DNA of 64,000 nt, taken from the NCBI GenBank assembly GCA_027186245.1, contig CP114482.1, positions 16,511,209 through 16,575,208 of the forward strand, in the 5' to 3' direction. This document shows, piece after piece, positions 10,059 through 22,209 of this stretch. This DNA comes from Coriaria nepalensis. Its lineage: Eukaryota; Streptophyta; Magnoliopsida; Cucurbitales; Coriariaceae. Each line of letters starts with the position of its first letter. Position 1 is the stretch's first letter. Position numbers and translations under genes: made by a program. The notes under the pieces were generated by a model. That model saw only the letters and a program-made list of their open reading frames with translations, was not told the origin of the DNA and ran no database searches.

Positions 10059-10477
10059 ATCTATTGAAGGCAACAATGCATTTGTTTAGCTTTAAAGTCA
10101 TGTCATTGAGTCTCTTTTAATCATTAAATCATTCTAAATTAATTCGACCGAATTCTATTTTCGCCCTTCAAACATTATTTTCTTACATAAGTTGAAATTA
10201 ATCTATTGAAGACAACAATGCATTATTTTAGCATTAAAAAGCATATCACTCAGTCTTTTCAATCATTAAATTGTTTGAAGGCACTTCGAACCAATTCTAT
10301 TTTTGCATTTAAAACGCGACTTTCGTGCATAACTTCCAATTGATCTATTGATGGCAACTATGCATTTTTTAGCGTTCAAGCCATACTTTTGCGTCTCTTT
10401 TAGTCAGTAAATCATTCTAAATCACTTCGTATGAAATTCGGCATTTAAACATGACTTTCGTGCGTAACTTGCAGTTG
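10059..10477 (+). repeat. Hybrid unit u6/u2-like, replacing u6-u7
   Basis: A begins as u6 (AGCTTTAAAG, TTTTAATCATTAAATC) but ends with CATAAGTTGAAATT. B ends with ACTTCCAATTG, as in u2 of copies 2 and 5. C has TCTCTTTTAG. The switch lies within about 10120-10191. The same hybrid sits at 14668 in copy 3, so the two copies share an ancestor that already had it. It shortens the array by one unit, removing u7. Confidence 0.78.
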
Positions 10478-12991
10478 ATCTATTGAAGGCAACAATGCAT
10501 TTGTTTAGCCTTAAAGTCATGTCATTGAGTCTCTTTTAGTCATTAAATCATTCTAAATTAATTCGACCGAATTCTATTTTCGCCCTTCAAACATTATTTT
10601 CTTACATAACTTGCAATTAATCTATTGAAGACAACGATGCATTATTTTAGCATTAAAAAGCATATGACTCAGTCTTTTCAATCATTAAATTGTTTGAAGG
10701 CACTTTGAACCAATTCTCTTTTTGCATTTAAAACGCGACTTTCGTGCATAACTTGCAATTGATCTACTGACGGCAACTATGCATTTTTTAGCGTTCAAGT
10801 CATATTTTTGCGTCTCTTTTAGTCAGTAAATCATTCTGAATCACTTCGAACGAAATTCGGCCTTTAAACATGACATTTGTGCGTAACTTGCAGTTGATCT
10901 TTTCAAGGCAACAATTCATTTGTTTAGCCTTAAAGTCATGTCATTGAGTCTCTTTTAGTCATTAAATCATTCTAAATTAATTCGGCCGAATTCTATTTTC
11001 GCCCTTCAAACATTATTTTCTTACATAAGTTGCAATTAATCTATTGAAGACAACAATGCATTATTTTAGCATTAAAAAGCATATCACTCAGTCTTTTCAA
11101 TCATTAAATTGTTTGAAGGCACTTCGAACCAATTCTATTTTTGCATTTAAAACGCGACTTTCGTGCATAACTTCCAATTGATCTATTCATGGCAACAATG
11201 CCTTTTTTAGTGTTCAAGTCATATTTTTGCGTCTCTTTTAGTCAGTAAATCATTCCAAATCACTTCGTATGAAATTCGGCATTTAAACATGACTTTCGTG
11301 CGTAACTTGCAGTTGATCTATTGAAGGCAACAATGCGTTTGTTTAGCCTTAAAGTCATGTCATTGAGTCTCTTTTAGTCATTAAATCATTCTAAATTAAT
11401 TCGACCGAATTCTATTTTCGCCCTTCAAACATTATCTTCTTACATAAGTTGAAATTAATCTATTGAAGACAACAATGCATTATTTTAGCATTAAAAAGCA
11501 TATCACTCAGTCTTTTCAATCATTAAATATTTTGAAGGCACTTCGAACCAATTCTATTTTTGCATTTAAAACGCGACTTTCGTGCATAACTTGCAATTGA
11601 TCTATTGATTGCAACTATGCATTTTTTAGCGTTCAAGCCATACTTTTGCGTCTCTTTTAGTCAGTAAATCATTCTGAATCACTTCGAACGAAATTCGGCC
11701 TTTAAACATGACTTTTGTGCGTAACTTGCAGTTGATCTTTTCAAGGCAACAATTCATTTGTTTAGCCTTAATGTCATGTCATTGAGTCTCTTTTAGTCAT
11801 TAAATCATTCTAAATTAATTCGGCCGAATTCTATTTTCGCCCTTCAAACATTATTTTCTTACATAAGTTGAAATTAATCTATTGAAGACAACAATGCATT
11901 ATTTTAGCATTAAAAAGCATATCACTCAGTCTTTTCAATCATTAAATTGTTTGAAGGCACTTCGAACCAATTCTATTTTTGCATTTAAAACGCGACTTTC
12001 GTGCATAACTTGCAATTGATCTATTGATGGTAACTATGCATTTTTTAGCGTTCAAGCCATACTTTTGCGTCTCTTTTAGTCAGTAAATCATTCTAAATCA
12101 CTTCGTATGAAATTCGGCATTTAAACATGACTTTCGTGCGTAACTTGCAGTTGATCTATTGAAGGCAACAATGCATTTGTTTAGCCTTAAAGTCATGTCA
12201 TTGAGTCTCTTTTAATCATTAAATCTTTCTAAATTAATTCGACCGAATTCTATTTTCGCCCTTCAAACATTATTTTCTTACATAACTTGTAATTAATCTA
12301 TTGAAGACAACAATGCATTATTTTAGCATTAAAAAGCATATCACTGAGTCTTTTCAATCATTAAATTGTTTGAAGGCACTTCGAACCAATTCTCTTTTTG
12401 CATTTAAAACGCGACTTTCGTGCATAACTTGCAATTGATCTATTGATGGCAACTATGCATTTTTTAGCGTTCAAGCCATACTTTTGCGTCTCTTTTAGTC
12501 AGTAAATCATTCTGAATCACTTCGAACGAAATTCGGCCTTTAAACATGACTTTTGTGCGTAACTTGCAGTTGATCTTTTCAAGGCAACAATTCATTTGTT
12601 TAGCCTTAAAGTCGTGTCATTGAGTCTCTTTTAGTCATTAAATCATTCTAAATTAATTCGGCCGAATTCTATTTTCGCCCTTCAAACATTATTTTCTTAC
12701 ATAAGTTGCAATTAATCTATTGAAGACAACAATGCATTATTTTAGCATTAAAAAGCATATCACTCAGTCTTTTCAATCATTAAATTGTTTGAAGGCACTT
12801 CGAACCAATTCTATTTTTGCATTTAAAACGCGACTTTCGTGCATAACTTCCAATTGATCTATTCATGGCAACAATGCCTTTTTTAGTGTTCAAGTCATAT
12901 TTTTGCGTCTCTTTTAGTCAGTAAATCATTCCAAATCACTTCGTATGAAATTCGGCATTTAAACATGACTTTCGTGCGTAACTTGCAGTTG

Positions 12992-13410
12992 ATCTATTGA
13001 AGGCAACAATGCGTTTGTTTAGCCTTAAAGTCATGTCATTGAGCCTCTTTTAGTCATTAAATCATTCTAAATTAATTCGACCGAATTCAATTTTCGCCCT
13101 TCAAACATTATTTTCTTACATAAGTTGAAATTAATCTATTGAAGACAACAATGCATTATTTTAGCATTAAAAAGCATATCACTCAGTCTTCTCAATCATT
13201 AAATTGTTTGAAGGCACTTCGAACCAATTCTATTTTTGCATTTAAAACGCGACTTTCGTGCATAACTTCCAATTGATCTACTGATGGCAACTATGCATTT
13301 TTTAGCGTTCAAGCCATACTTTTGCGTCTCTTTTAGTCAGTAAATCATTCCAAATCACTTCGTATGAAATTCGGCATTTAAACATGACTTTCGTGCGTAA
13401 CTTGCAGTTG
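12992..13410 (+). repeat. Hybrid unit u2 variant/u9 (deletion joint)
   Basis: A, B and the first part of C match the derived u2 (GAGCCTC, GTCTTCTCAATC, ATCTACTGATGGC, AGCGTTCAAGCC). From about 13330 onward C reads TCTCTTTTAG and ATTCCAAATC, as in u9, and u10 follows. The switch is therefore confined to roughly 13317-13330, within a shared TTTTGCGTCT. Units u3 to u8 are skipped. Confidence 0.83.
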
Positions 13411-14248
13411 ATCTATTGAAGGCAACAATGCGTTTGTTTAGCCTTAAAGTCATGTCATTGAGTCTCTTTTAGTCATTAAATCATTCTAAATTAATTCGAC
13501 CGAATTCTATTTTCGCCCTTCAAACATTATCTTCTTACATAAGTTGAAATTAATCTATTGAAGACAACAATGCATTATTTTAGCATTAAAAAGCATATCA
13601 CTCAGTCTTTTCAATCATTAAATATTTTGAAGGCACTTCGAACCAATTCTATTTTTGCATTTAAAACGCGACTTTCGTGCATAACTTGCAATTGATCTAT
13701 TGATGGCAACTATGCATTTTTTAGCGTTCAAGCCATACTTTTGCGTCTCTTTTAGTCAGTAAATCATTCTGAATCACTTCGAACGAAATTCGGCCTTTAA
13801 ACATGACTTTTGTGCGTAACTTGCAGTTGATCTTTTCAAGGCAACAATTCATTTGTTTAGCCTTAATGTCATGTCATTGAGTCTCTTTTAGTCATTAAAT
13901 CATTCTAAATTAATTCGACCGAATTCTATTTTCGCCCTTCAAACATTATTTTCTTACATAAGTTGAAATTAATCTATTGAAGACAACAATGCATTATTTT
14001 AGCATTAAAAAGCATATCACTCAGTCTTTTCAATCATTAAATTGTTTGAAGGCACTTCGAACCAATTCTATTTTTGCATTTAAAACGCGACTTTCGTGCA
14101 TAACTTGCAATTGATCTATTGATGGTAACTATGCATTTTTTAGCGTTCAAGCCATACTTTTGCGTCTCTTTTAGTCAGTAAATCATTCTAAATCACTTCG
14201 TATGAAATTCGGCATTTAAACATGACTTTCGTGCGTAACTTGCAGTTG

Positions 14249-14667
14249 ATCTATTGAAGGCAACAATGCATTTGTTTAGCCTTAAAGTCATGTCATTGAG
14301 TCTCTTTTAATCATTAAATCTTTCTAAATTAATTCGACCGAATTCTATTTTCGCCCTTCAAACATTATTTTCTTACATAACTTGTAATTAATCTATTGAA
14401 GACAACAATGCATTATTTTAGCATTAAAAAGCATATCACTCAGTCTTTTCAATCATTAAATTGTTTGAAGGCACTTCGAACCAATTCTCTTTTTGCATTT
14501 AAAACGCGACTTTCGTGCATAACTTGCAATTGATCTATTGATGGCAACTATGCATTTTTTAGCGTTCAAGCCATACTTTTGCGTCTCTTTTAGTCAGTAA
14601 ATCATTCTAAATCACTTCGTATGAAATTCGGCATTTAAACATGACTTTCGTGCGTAACTTGCAGTTG
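14249..14667 (+). repeat. Hybrid unit u12/u5-like
   Basis: A carries the u12 marker AATCTTTC. B has CACTCAGTC, not the u12 CACTGAGTC, and C ends ATTCTAAATC, TATGAAATTCGGC, CATTTAAAC, as in u5. The switch lies within about 14326-14441. The next unit is the u6 hybrid, which follows u5 in order. This joint brings u6 and later subtypes back in after the first u10-u11-u12 series. Confidence 0.78.
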
Positions 14668-15086
14668 ATCTATTGAAGGCAACAATGCATTTGTTTAGCT
14701 TTAAAGTCATGTCATTGAGTCTCTTTTAATCATTAAATCATTCTAAATTAATTCGACCGAATTCTATTTTCGCCCTTCAAACATTATTTTCTTACATAAG
14801 TTGAAATTAATCTATTGAAGACAACAATGCATTATTTTAGCATTAAAAAGCATATCACTCAGTCTTTTCAATCATTAAATTGTTTGAAGGCACTTCGAAC
14901 CAATTCTATTTTTGCATTTAAAACGTGACTTTCGTGCATAACTTCCAATTGATCTATTGATGGCAACTATGCATTTTTTAGCGTTCAAGCCATACTTTTG
15001 CGTCTCTTTTAGTCAGTAAATCATTCTAAATCACTTCGTATGAAATTCGGCATTTAAACATGACTTTCGTGCGTAACTTGCAGTTG
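14668..15086 (+). repeat. Hybrid unit u6/u2-like, second occurrence
   Basis: Same structure as the unit at 10059: a u6 A head, then CATAAGTTGAAATT and ACTTCCAATTG. It has a private AACGTGAC in B. Its presence in both copies 2 and 3 is a shared derived state. Confidence 0.78.
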
Positions 15087-17181
15087 ATCTATTGAAGGCA
15101 ACAATGCATTTGTTTAGCCTTAAAGTCATGTCATTGAGTCTCTTTTAGTCATTAAATCATTCTAAATTAATTCGACCGAATTCTATTTTCGCCCTTCAAA
15201 CATTATTTTCTTACATAACTTGCAATTAATCTATTGAAGACAACGATGCATTATTTTAGCATTAAAAAGCATATGACTCAGTCTTTTCAATCATTAAATT
15301 GTTTGAAGGCACTTTGAACCAATTCTCTTTTTGCATTTAAAACGCGACTTTCGTGCATAACTTGCAATTGATCTACTGACGGCAACTATGCATTTTTTAG
15401 CGTTCAAGTCATATTTTTGCGTCTCTTTTAGTCAGTAAATCATTCTGAATCACTTCGAACGAAATTCGGCCTTTAAACATGACATTTGTGCGTAACTTGC
15501 AGTTGATCTTTTCAAGGCAACAATTCATTTGTTTAGCCTTAAAGTCATGTCATTGAGTCTCTTTTAGTCATTAAATCATTCTAAATTAATTCGGCCGAAT
15601 TCTATTTTCGCCCTTCAAACATTATTTTCTTACATAAGTTGCAATTAATCTATTGAAGACAACAATGCATTATTTTAGCATTAAAAAGCATATCACTCAG
15701 TCTTTTCAATCATTAAATTGTTTGAAGGCACTTCGAACCAATTCTATTTTTGCATTTAAAACGCGACTTTCGTGCATAACTTCCAATTGATCTATTCATG
15801 GCAACAATGCCTTTTTTAGTGTTCAAGTCATATTTTTGCGTCTCTTTTAGTCAGTAAATCATTCCAAATCACTTCGTATGAAATTCGGCATTTAAACATG
15901 ACTTTCGTGCGTAACTTGCAGTTGATCTATTGAAGGCAACAATGCGTTTGTTTAGCCTTAAAGTCATGTCATTGAGTCTCTTTTAGTCATTAAATCATTC
16001 TAAATTAATTCGACCGAATTCTATTTTCGCCCTTCAAACATTATCTTCTTACATAAGTTGAAATTAATCTATTGAAGACAACAATGCATTATTTTAGCAT
16101 TAAAAAGCATATCACTCAGTCTTTTCAATCATTAAATATTTTGAAGGCACTTCGAACCAATTCTATTTTTGCATTTAAAACGCGACTTTCGTGCATAACT
16201 TGCAATTGATCTATTGATGGCAACTATGCATTTTTTAGCGTTCAAGCCATACTTTTGCGTCTCTTTTAGTCAGTAAATCATTCTGAATCACTTCGAACGA
16301 AATTCGGCCTTTAAACATGACTTTTGTGCGTACCTTGCAGTTGATCTTTTCAAGGCAACAATTCATTTGTTTAGCCTTAATGTCATGTCATTGAGTCTCT
16401 TTTAGTCATTAAATCATTCTAAATTAATTCGACCGAATTCTATTTTCGCCCTTCAAACATTATTTTCTTACATAAGTTGAAATTAATCTATTGAAGACAA
16501 CAATGCATTATTTTAGCATTAAAAAGCATATCACTCAGTCTTTTCAATCATTAAATTGTTTGAAGGCACTTCGAACCAATTCTATTTTTGCATTTAAAAC
16601 GCGACTTTCGTGCATAACTTGCAATTGATCTATTGATGGTAACTATGCATTTTTTAGCGTTCAAGCCATACTTTTGCGTCTCTTTTAGTCAGTAAATCAT
16701 TCTAAATCACTTCGTATGAAATTCGGCATTTAAACATGACTTTCGTGCGTAACTTGCAGTTGATCTATTGAAGGCAACAATGCATTTGTTTAGCCTTAAA
16801 GTCATGTCATTGAGTCTCTTTTAATCATTAAATCTTTCTAAATTAATTCGACCGAATTCTATTTTCGCCCTTCAAACATTATTTTCTTACATAACTTGTA
16901 ATTAATCTATTGAAGACAACAATGCATTATTTTAGCATTAAAAAGCATATCACTGAGTCTTTTCAATCATTAAATTGTTTGAAGGCACTTCGAACCAATT
17001 CTCTTTTTGCATTTAAAACGCGACTTTCGTGCATAACTTGCAATTGATCTATTGATGGCAACTATGCATTTTTTAGCGTTCAAGCCATACTTTTGCGTCT
17101 CTTTTAGTCAGTAAATCATTCTGAATCACTTCGAACGAAATTCGGCCTTTAAACATGACTTTTGTGCGTAACTTGCAGTTG

Positions 17182-20100
17182 ATCTTTTCAAGGCAACAAT
17201 TCATTTGTTTAGCCTTAAAGTCGTGTCATTGAGTCTCTTTTAGTCATTAAATCATTCTAAATTAATTCGGCCGAATTCTATTTTCGCCCTTCAAACATTA
17301 TTTTCTTACATAAGTTGCAATTAATCTATTGAAGACAACAATGCATTATTTTAGCATTAAAAAGCATATCACTCAGTCTTTTCAATCATTAAATTGTTTG
17401 AAGGCACTTCGAACCAATTCTATTTTTGCATTTAAAACGCGACTTTCGTGCATAACTTCCAATTGATCTATTCATGGCAACAATGCCTTTTTTAGTGTTC
17501 AAGTCATATTTTTGCGTCTCTTTTAGTCAGTAAATCATTCCAAATCACTTCGTATGAAATTCGGCATTTAAACATGACTTTCGTGCGTAACTTGCAGTTG
17601 ATCTATTGAAGGCAACAATGCGTTTGTTTAGCCTTAAAGTCATGTCATTGAGCCTCTTTTAGTCATTAAATCATTCTAAATTAATTCGACCGAATTCAAT
17701 TTTCGCCCTTCAAACATTATTTTCTTACATAAGTTGAAATTAATCTATTGAAGACAACAATGCATTATTTTAGCATTAAAAAGCATATCACTCAGTCTTC
17801 TCAATCATTAAATTGTTTGAAGGCACTTCGAACCAATTCTATTTTTGCATTTAAAACGCGACTTTCGTGCATAACTTCCAATTGATCTACTGATGGCAAC
17901 TATGCATTTTTTAGCGTTCAAGCCATACTTTTGCGTCTTTTTTAGTCAGTAAATCATTCTAAATCACTTCGTATGAAATTCGGCATTTAAACATGACTTT
18001 CGTGCGTAACTTGCAGTTGATCTATTGAAGGCAACAATGCATTTGTTTAGCCTTAAAGTCATGTCATTGAGTCTCATGTAGTCTTTAAATCATTCTAAAT
18101 TAATTCGAACGAATTCTATTTTTGCCCTTCAAACATTATTTTCTTACATAACTTGTAATTAATCTACTGAAGACAACAATGCATTATTTTAGCATTAAAA
18201 AGCATATCACTCAGTCTTTTCAATCATTAAATTGTTTGAAGGCACTTCGAACCAATTCTCTTTTTGCATTTAAAACGCGACTTTCGTGCATAATTTGCAA
18301 TTGATCTATTGAGGGCAACTATTCCTTTTTTAGCATTCAAGTCATATTTTTGCGTCTCTTTTAGTCAGTACATCATTCTAAATCACTTCGAACGAAATTC
18401 GGCTTTTAAACATGACTTTCGTGCGTAACTTGCAGTTGATCTATTATACAGAGCAATGCATTTGTTTAGCCTTAAAGTCATGTCATTGAGTCTCTTTTAG
18501 TCAATAAATCATTCTAAATTAATTCGACCGAATTCTATTTTCGCCCTTCAAACATTATTTTCTTACATAACTTGTAATTAATCTATTGAAGACAACAATG
18601 CATTATTTTAGCATTAAAAAGCATATCACTCAGTCTTTTCAATCATTAAATTGTTTGAAGGCACTTCGAACCAATTCTCTTTTTGCATTTAAAACGCGAC
18701 TTTCGTGCATAACTTGCAATTGATCTATTGATGGCAACTATGCATTTTTTAGCGTTCAAGCCATACTTTTGCGTCTCTTTTAGTCAGTAAATCATTCTAA
18801 ATCACTTCGTATGAAATTCGGCATTTAAACATGACTTTCGTGCGTAACTTGCAGTTGATCTATTGAAGGCAACAATGCATTTGTTTAGCCTTAAAGTCAT
18901 GTCATTGAGTCTCTTTTAGTCAATAAATCATTCTAAATTAATTCGACCGAATTCTATTTTCGCCCTTCAAACATTATTTTCTTACATAACTTGTAATTAA
19001 TCTATTGAAGACAACAATGCATTATTTTAGCATTAAAAAGCATATCACTCAGTCTTTTCAATCATTAAATTGTTTGAAGGCACTTCGAACCAATTCTCTT
19101 TTTGCATTTAAAACGCGACTTTCGTGCATAACTTGCAATTGATCTATTGATGGCAACTATGCATTTTTTAGCGTTCAAGCCATACTTTTGCGTCTCTTTT
19201 AGTCAGTAAATCATTCTAAATCACTTCGTATGAAATTCGGCATTTAAACATGACTTTCGTGCGTAACTTGCAGTTGATCTATTGAAGGCAACAATGCATT
19301 TGTTTAGCCTTAAAGTCATGTCATTGAGTCTCTTTTAATCATTAAATCATTCTAAATTAATTCGACCGAATTCTATTTTCGCCCTTCAAACATTATTTTC
19401 TTACATAACTTGTAATTAATCTATTGAAGACAACAATGCATTATTTTAGCATTAAAAAGCATATCACTCAGTCTTTTCAATCATTAAATTGTTTGAAGGC
19501 ACTTCGAACCAATTCTCTTTTTGCATTTAAAACGGGACTTTCGTGCATAACTTGCAATTGATCTATTGATGGCAACTATGCCTTTTTTAGCGTTCAAGCC
19601 ATACTTTTGCGTCTCTTTTAGTCAGTAAATCATTCTAAATCACTTCGTATGAAATTCGGCATTTAAACATGACTTTCGTGCGTAACTTGCAGTTGATCTA
19701 TTGAAGGCAACAATGCGTTTGTTTAGCCTTAAAGTCATGTCATTGAGTCTCTTTTAGTCATTAAATCATTCTAAATTAATTCGACCGAATTCTATTTTCG
19801 CCCTTCAAACATTATTTTCTTACATAAGTTGAAATTAATCTATTGAAGACAACAATGCATTATTTTAGCATTAAAAAGCATATCACTCAGTCTTTTCAAT
19901 CATTAAATTGTTTGAAGGCACTTCGAACCAATTCTATTTTTGCATTTAAAACGCGACTTTCGTGCATAACTTGCAATTGATCTATTGATGGCAACTATGC
20001 ATTTTTTAGCGTTCAAGCCATACTTTTGCGTCTCTTTTAGTCAGTAAATCATTCTAAATCACTTCGTATGAAATTCGGCATTTAAACATGACTTTCGTGC

Positions 20101-22209
20101 GTAACTTGCAGTTGATCTATTGAAGGCAACAATGCATTTGTTTAGCCTTAAAGTCATGTCATTGAGTCTCTTTTAGTCATTAAATCATTCTAAATTAATT
20201 CGACCGAATTCTATTTTCGCCCTTCAAACATTATTTTCTTACATAACTTGCAATTAATCTATTGAAGACAACGATGCATTATTTTAGCATTAAAAAGCAT
20301 ATGACTCAGTCTTTTCAATCATTAAATTGTTTGAAGGCACTTTGAACCAATTCTCTTTTTGCATTTAAAACGCGACTTTCGTGCATAACTTGCAATTGAT
20401 CTACTGACGGCAACTATGCATTTTTTAGCGTTCAAGTCATATTTTTGCGTCTCTTTTAGTCAGTAAATCATTCTGAATCACTTCGAACGAAATTCGGCCT
20501 TTAAACATGACATTTGTGCGTAACTTGCAGTTGATCTTTTCAAGGCAACAATTCATTTGTTTAGCCTTAAAGTCATGTCATTGAGTCTCTTTTAGTCATT
20601 AAATCATTCTAAATTAATTCGGCCGAATTCTATTTTCGCCCTTCAAACATTATTTTCTTACATAAGTTGCAATTAATCTATTGAAGACAACAATGCATTA
20701 TTTTAGCATTAAAAAGCATATCACTCAGTCTTTTCAATCATTAAATTGTTTGAAGGCACTTCGAACCAATTCTATTTTTGCATTTAAAACGCGACTTTCG
20801 TGCATAACTTCCAATTGATCTATTCATGGCAACAATGCCTTTTTTAGTGTTCAAGTCATATTTTTGCGTCTCTTTTAGTCAGTAAATCATTCCAAATCAC
20901 TTCGTATGAAATTCGGCATTTAAACATGACTTTCGTGCGTAACTTGCAGTTGATCTATTGAAGGCAACAATGCGTTTGTTTAGCCTTAAAGTCATGTCAT
21001 TGAGTCTCTTTTAGTCATTAAATCATTCTAAATTAATTCGACCGAATTCTATTTTCGCCCTTCAAACATTATCTTCTTACATAAGTTGAAATTAATCTAT
21101 TGAAGACAACAATGCATTATTTTAGCATTAAAAAGCATATCACTCAGTCTTTTCAATCATTAAATATTTTGAAGGCACTTCGAACCAATTCTATTTTTGC
21201 ATTTAAAACGCGACTTTCGTGCATAACTTGCAATTGATCTATTGATGGCAACTATCCATTTTTTAGCGTTCAAGCCATACTTTTGCGTCTCTTTTAGTCA
21301 GTAAATCATTCTGAATCACTTCGAACGAAATTCGGCCTTTAAACATGACTTTTGTGCGTAACTTGCAGTTGATCTTTTCAAGGCAACAATTCATTTGTTT
21401 AGCCTTAATGTCATGTCATTGAGTCTCTTTTAGTCATTAAATCATTCTAAATTAATTCGACCGAATTCTATTTTCGCCCTTCAAACATTATTTTCTTACA
21501 TAAGTTGAAATTAATCTATTGAAGACAACAATGCATTATTTTAGCATTAAAAAGCATATCACTCAGTCTTTTCAATCATTAAATTGTTTGAAGGCACTTC
21601 GAACCAATTCTATTTTTGCATTTAAAACGCGACTTTCGTGCATAACTTGCAATTGATCTATTGATGGTAACTATGCATTTTTTAGCGTTCAAGCCATACT
21701 TTTGCGTCTCTTTTAGTCAGTAAATCATTCTAAATCACTTCGTATGAAATTCGGCATTTAAACATGACTTTCGTGCGTAACTTGCAGTTGATCTATTGAA
21801 GGCAACAATGCATTTGTTTAGCCTTAAAGTCATGTCATTGAGTCTCTTTTAATCATTAAATCTTTCTAAATTAATTCGACCGAATTCTATTTTCGCCCTT
21901 CAAACATTATTTTCTTACATAACTTGTAATTAATCTATTGAAGACAACAATGCATTATTTTAGCATTAAAAAGCATATCACTGAGTCTTTTCAATCATTA
22001 AATTGTTTGAAGGCACTTCGAATCAATTCTCTTTTTGCATTTAAAACGCGACTTTCGTGCATAACTTGCAATTGATCTATTGATGGCAACTATGCATTTT
22101 TTAGCGTTCAAGCCATACTTTTGCGTCTCTTTTAGTCAGTAAATCATTCTGAATCACTTCGAACGAAATTCGGCCTTTAAACATGACTTTTGTGCGTAAC
22201 TTGCAGTTG
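17182..22209 (+). repeat. Super-repeat copy 4 (12 units)
   Basis: Twelve units in the u1-u12 order, 5028 bp. The u2 at 17601 is the derived form shared with copy 3. The fourth unit (18439) is a u4/u5 hybrid, and a normal u5 follows. u6, u7 and u8-u12 match copy 1 closely. Private changes include TACCTTGCAG near 16331, just before this copy, and ACTATCCAT in u10 near 21252. Confidence 0.92.
18439..18857 (+). repeat. Hybrid unit u4/u5
   Basis: The unit opens with the u4 head ATTATACAGAGC but has GTCAATAAATC and the CGACCG core of u5 from about 18500 onward. It lacks all the u4 B markers (CAACGATTC, GACATTCG). The switch lies within about 18456-18502. Because the copy still has twelve units, either a short conversion tract or a balanced pair of exchanges produced it. 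Confidence 0.8.

Larger units (their letters stand above)
7126..12572 (+). repeat. Super-repeat copy 2, expanded to 13 units
   Basis: Order by markers: u1, u2, u3, u4/u2 hybrid, u3, u4, u5, u6 hybrid, u8, u9, u10, u11, u12, starting at 7126 and every 419 bp after. Relative to copy 1 there is a 2-unit (838 bp) tandem duplication of the u3-u4 pair, and u7 is missing. The net effect is one unit extra (5447 bp). All events keep the 419-bp phase. Confidence 0.9.
12573..17181 (+). repeat. Super-repeat copy 3, rearranged, 11 units
   Basis: Order: u1, u2 variant/u9 hybrid, u10, u11, u12/u5 hybrid, u6 hybrid, u8, u9, u10, u11, u12; total 4609 bp. The u10-u11-u12 series is present twice, at 13411 and 15925. 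The derived u2 (GAGCCTC, GTCTTCTCAATC, ATCTACTGATGGC) is shared with copy 4, and the u6 hybrid is shared with copy 2, so copy 3 is a chimera of both lineages. Confidence 0.88.
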
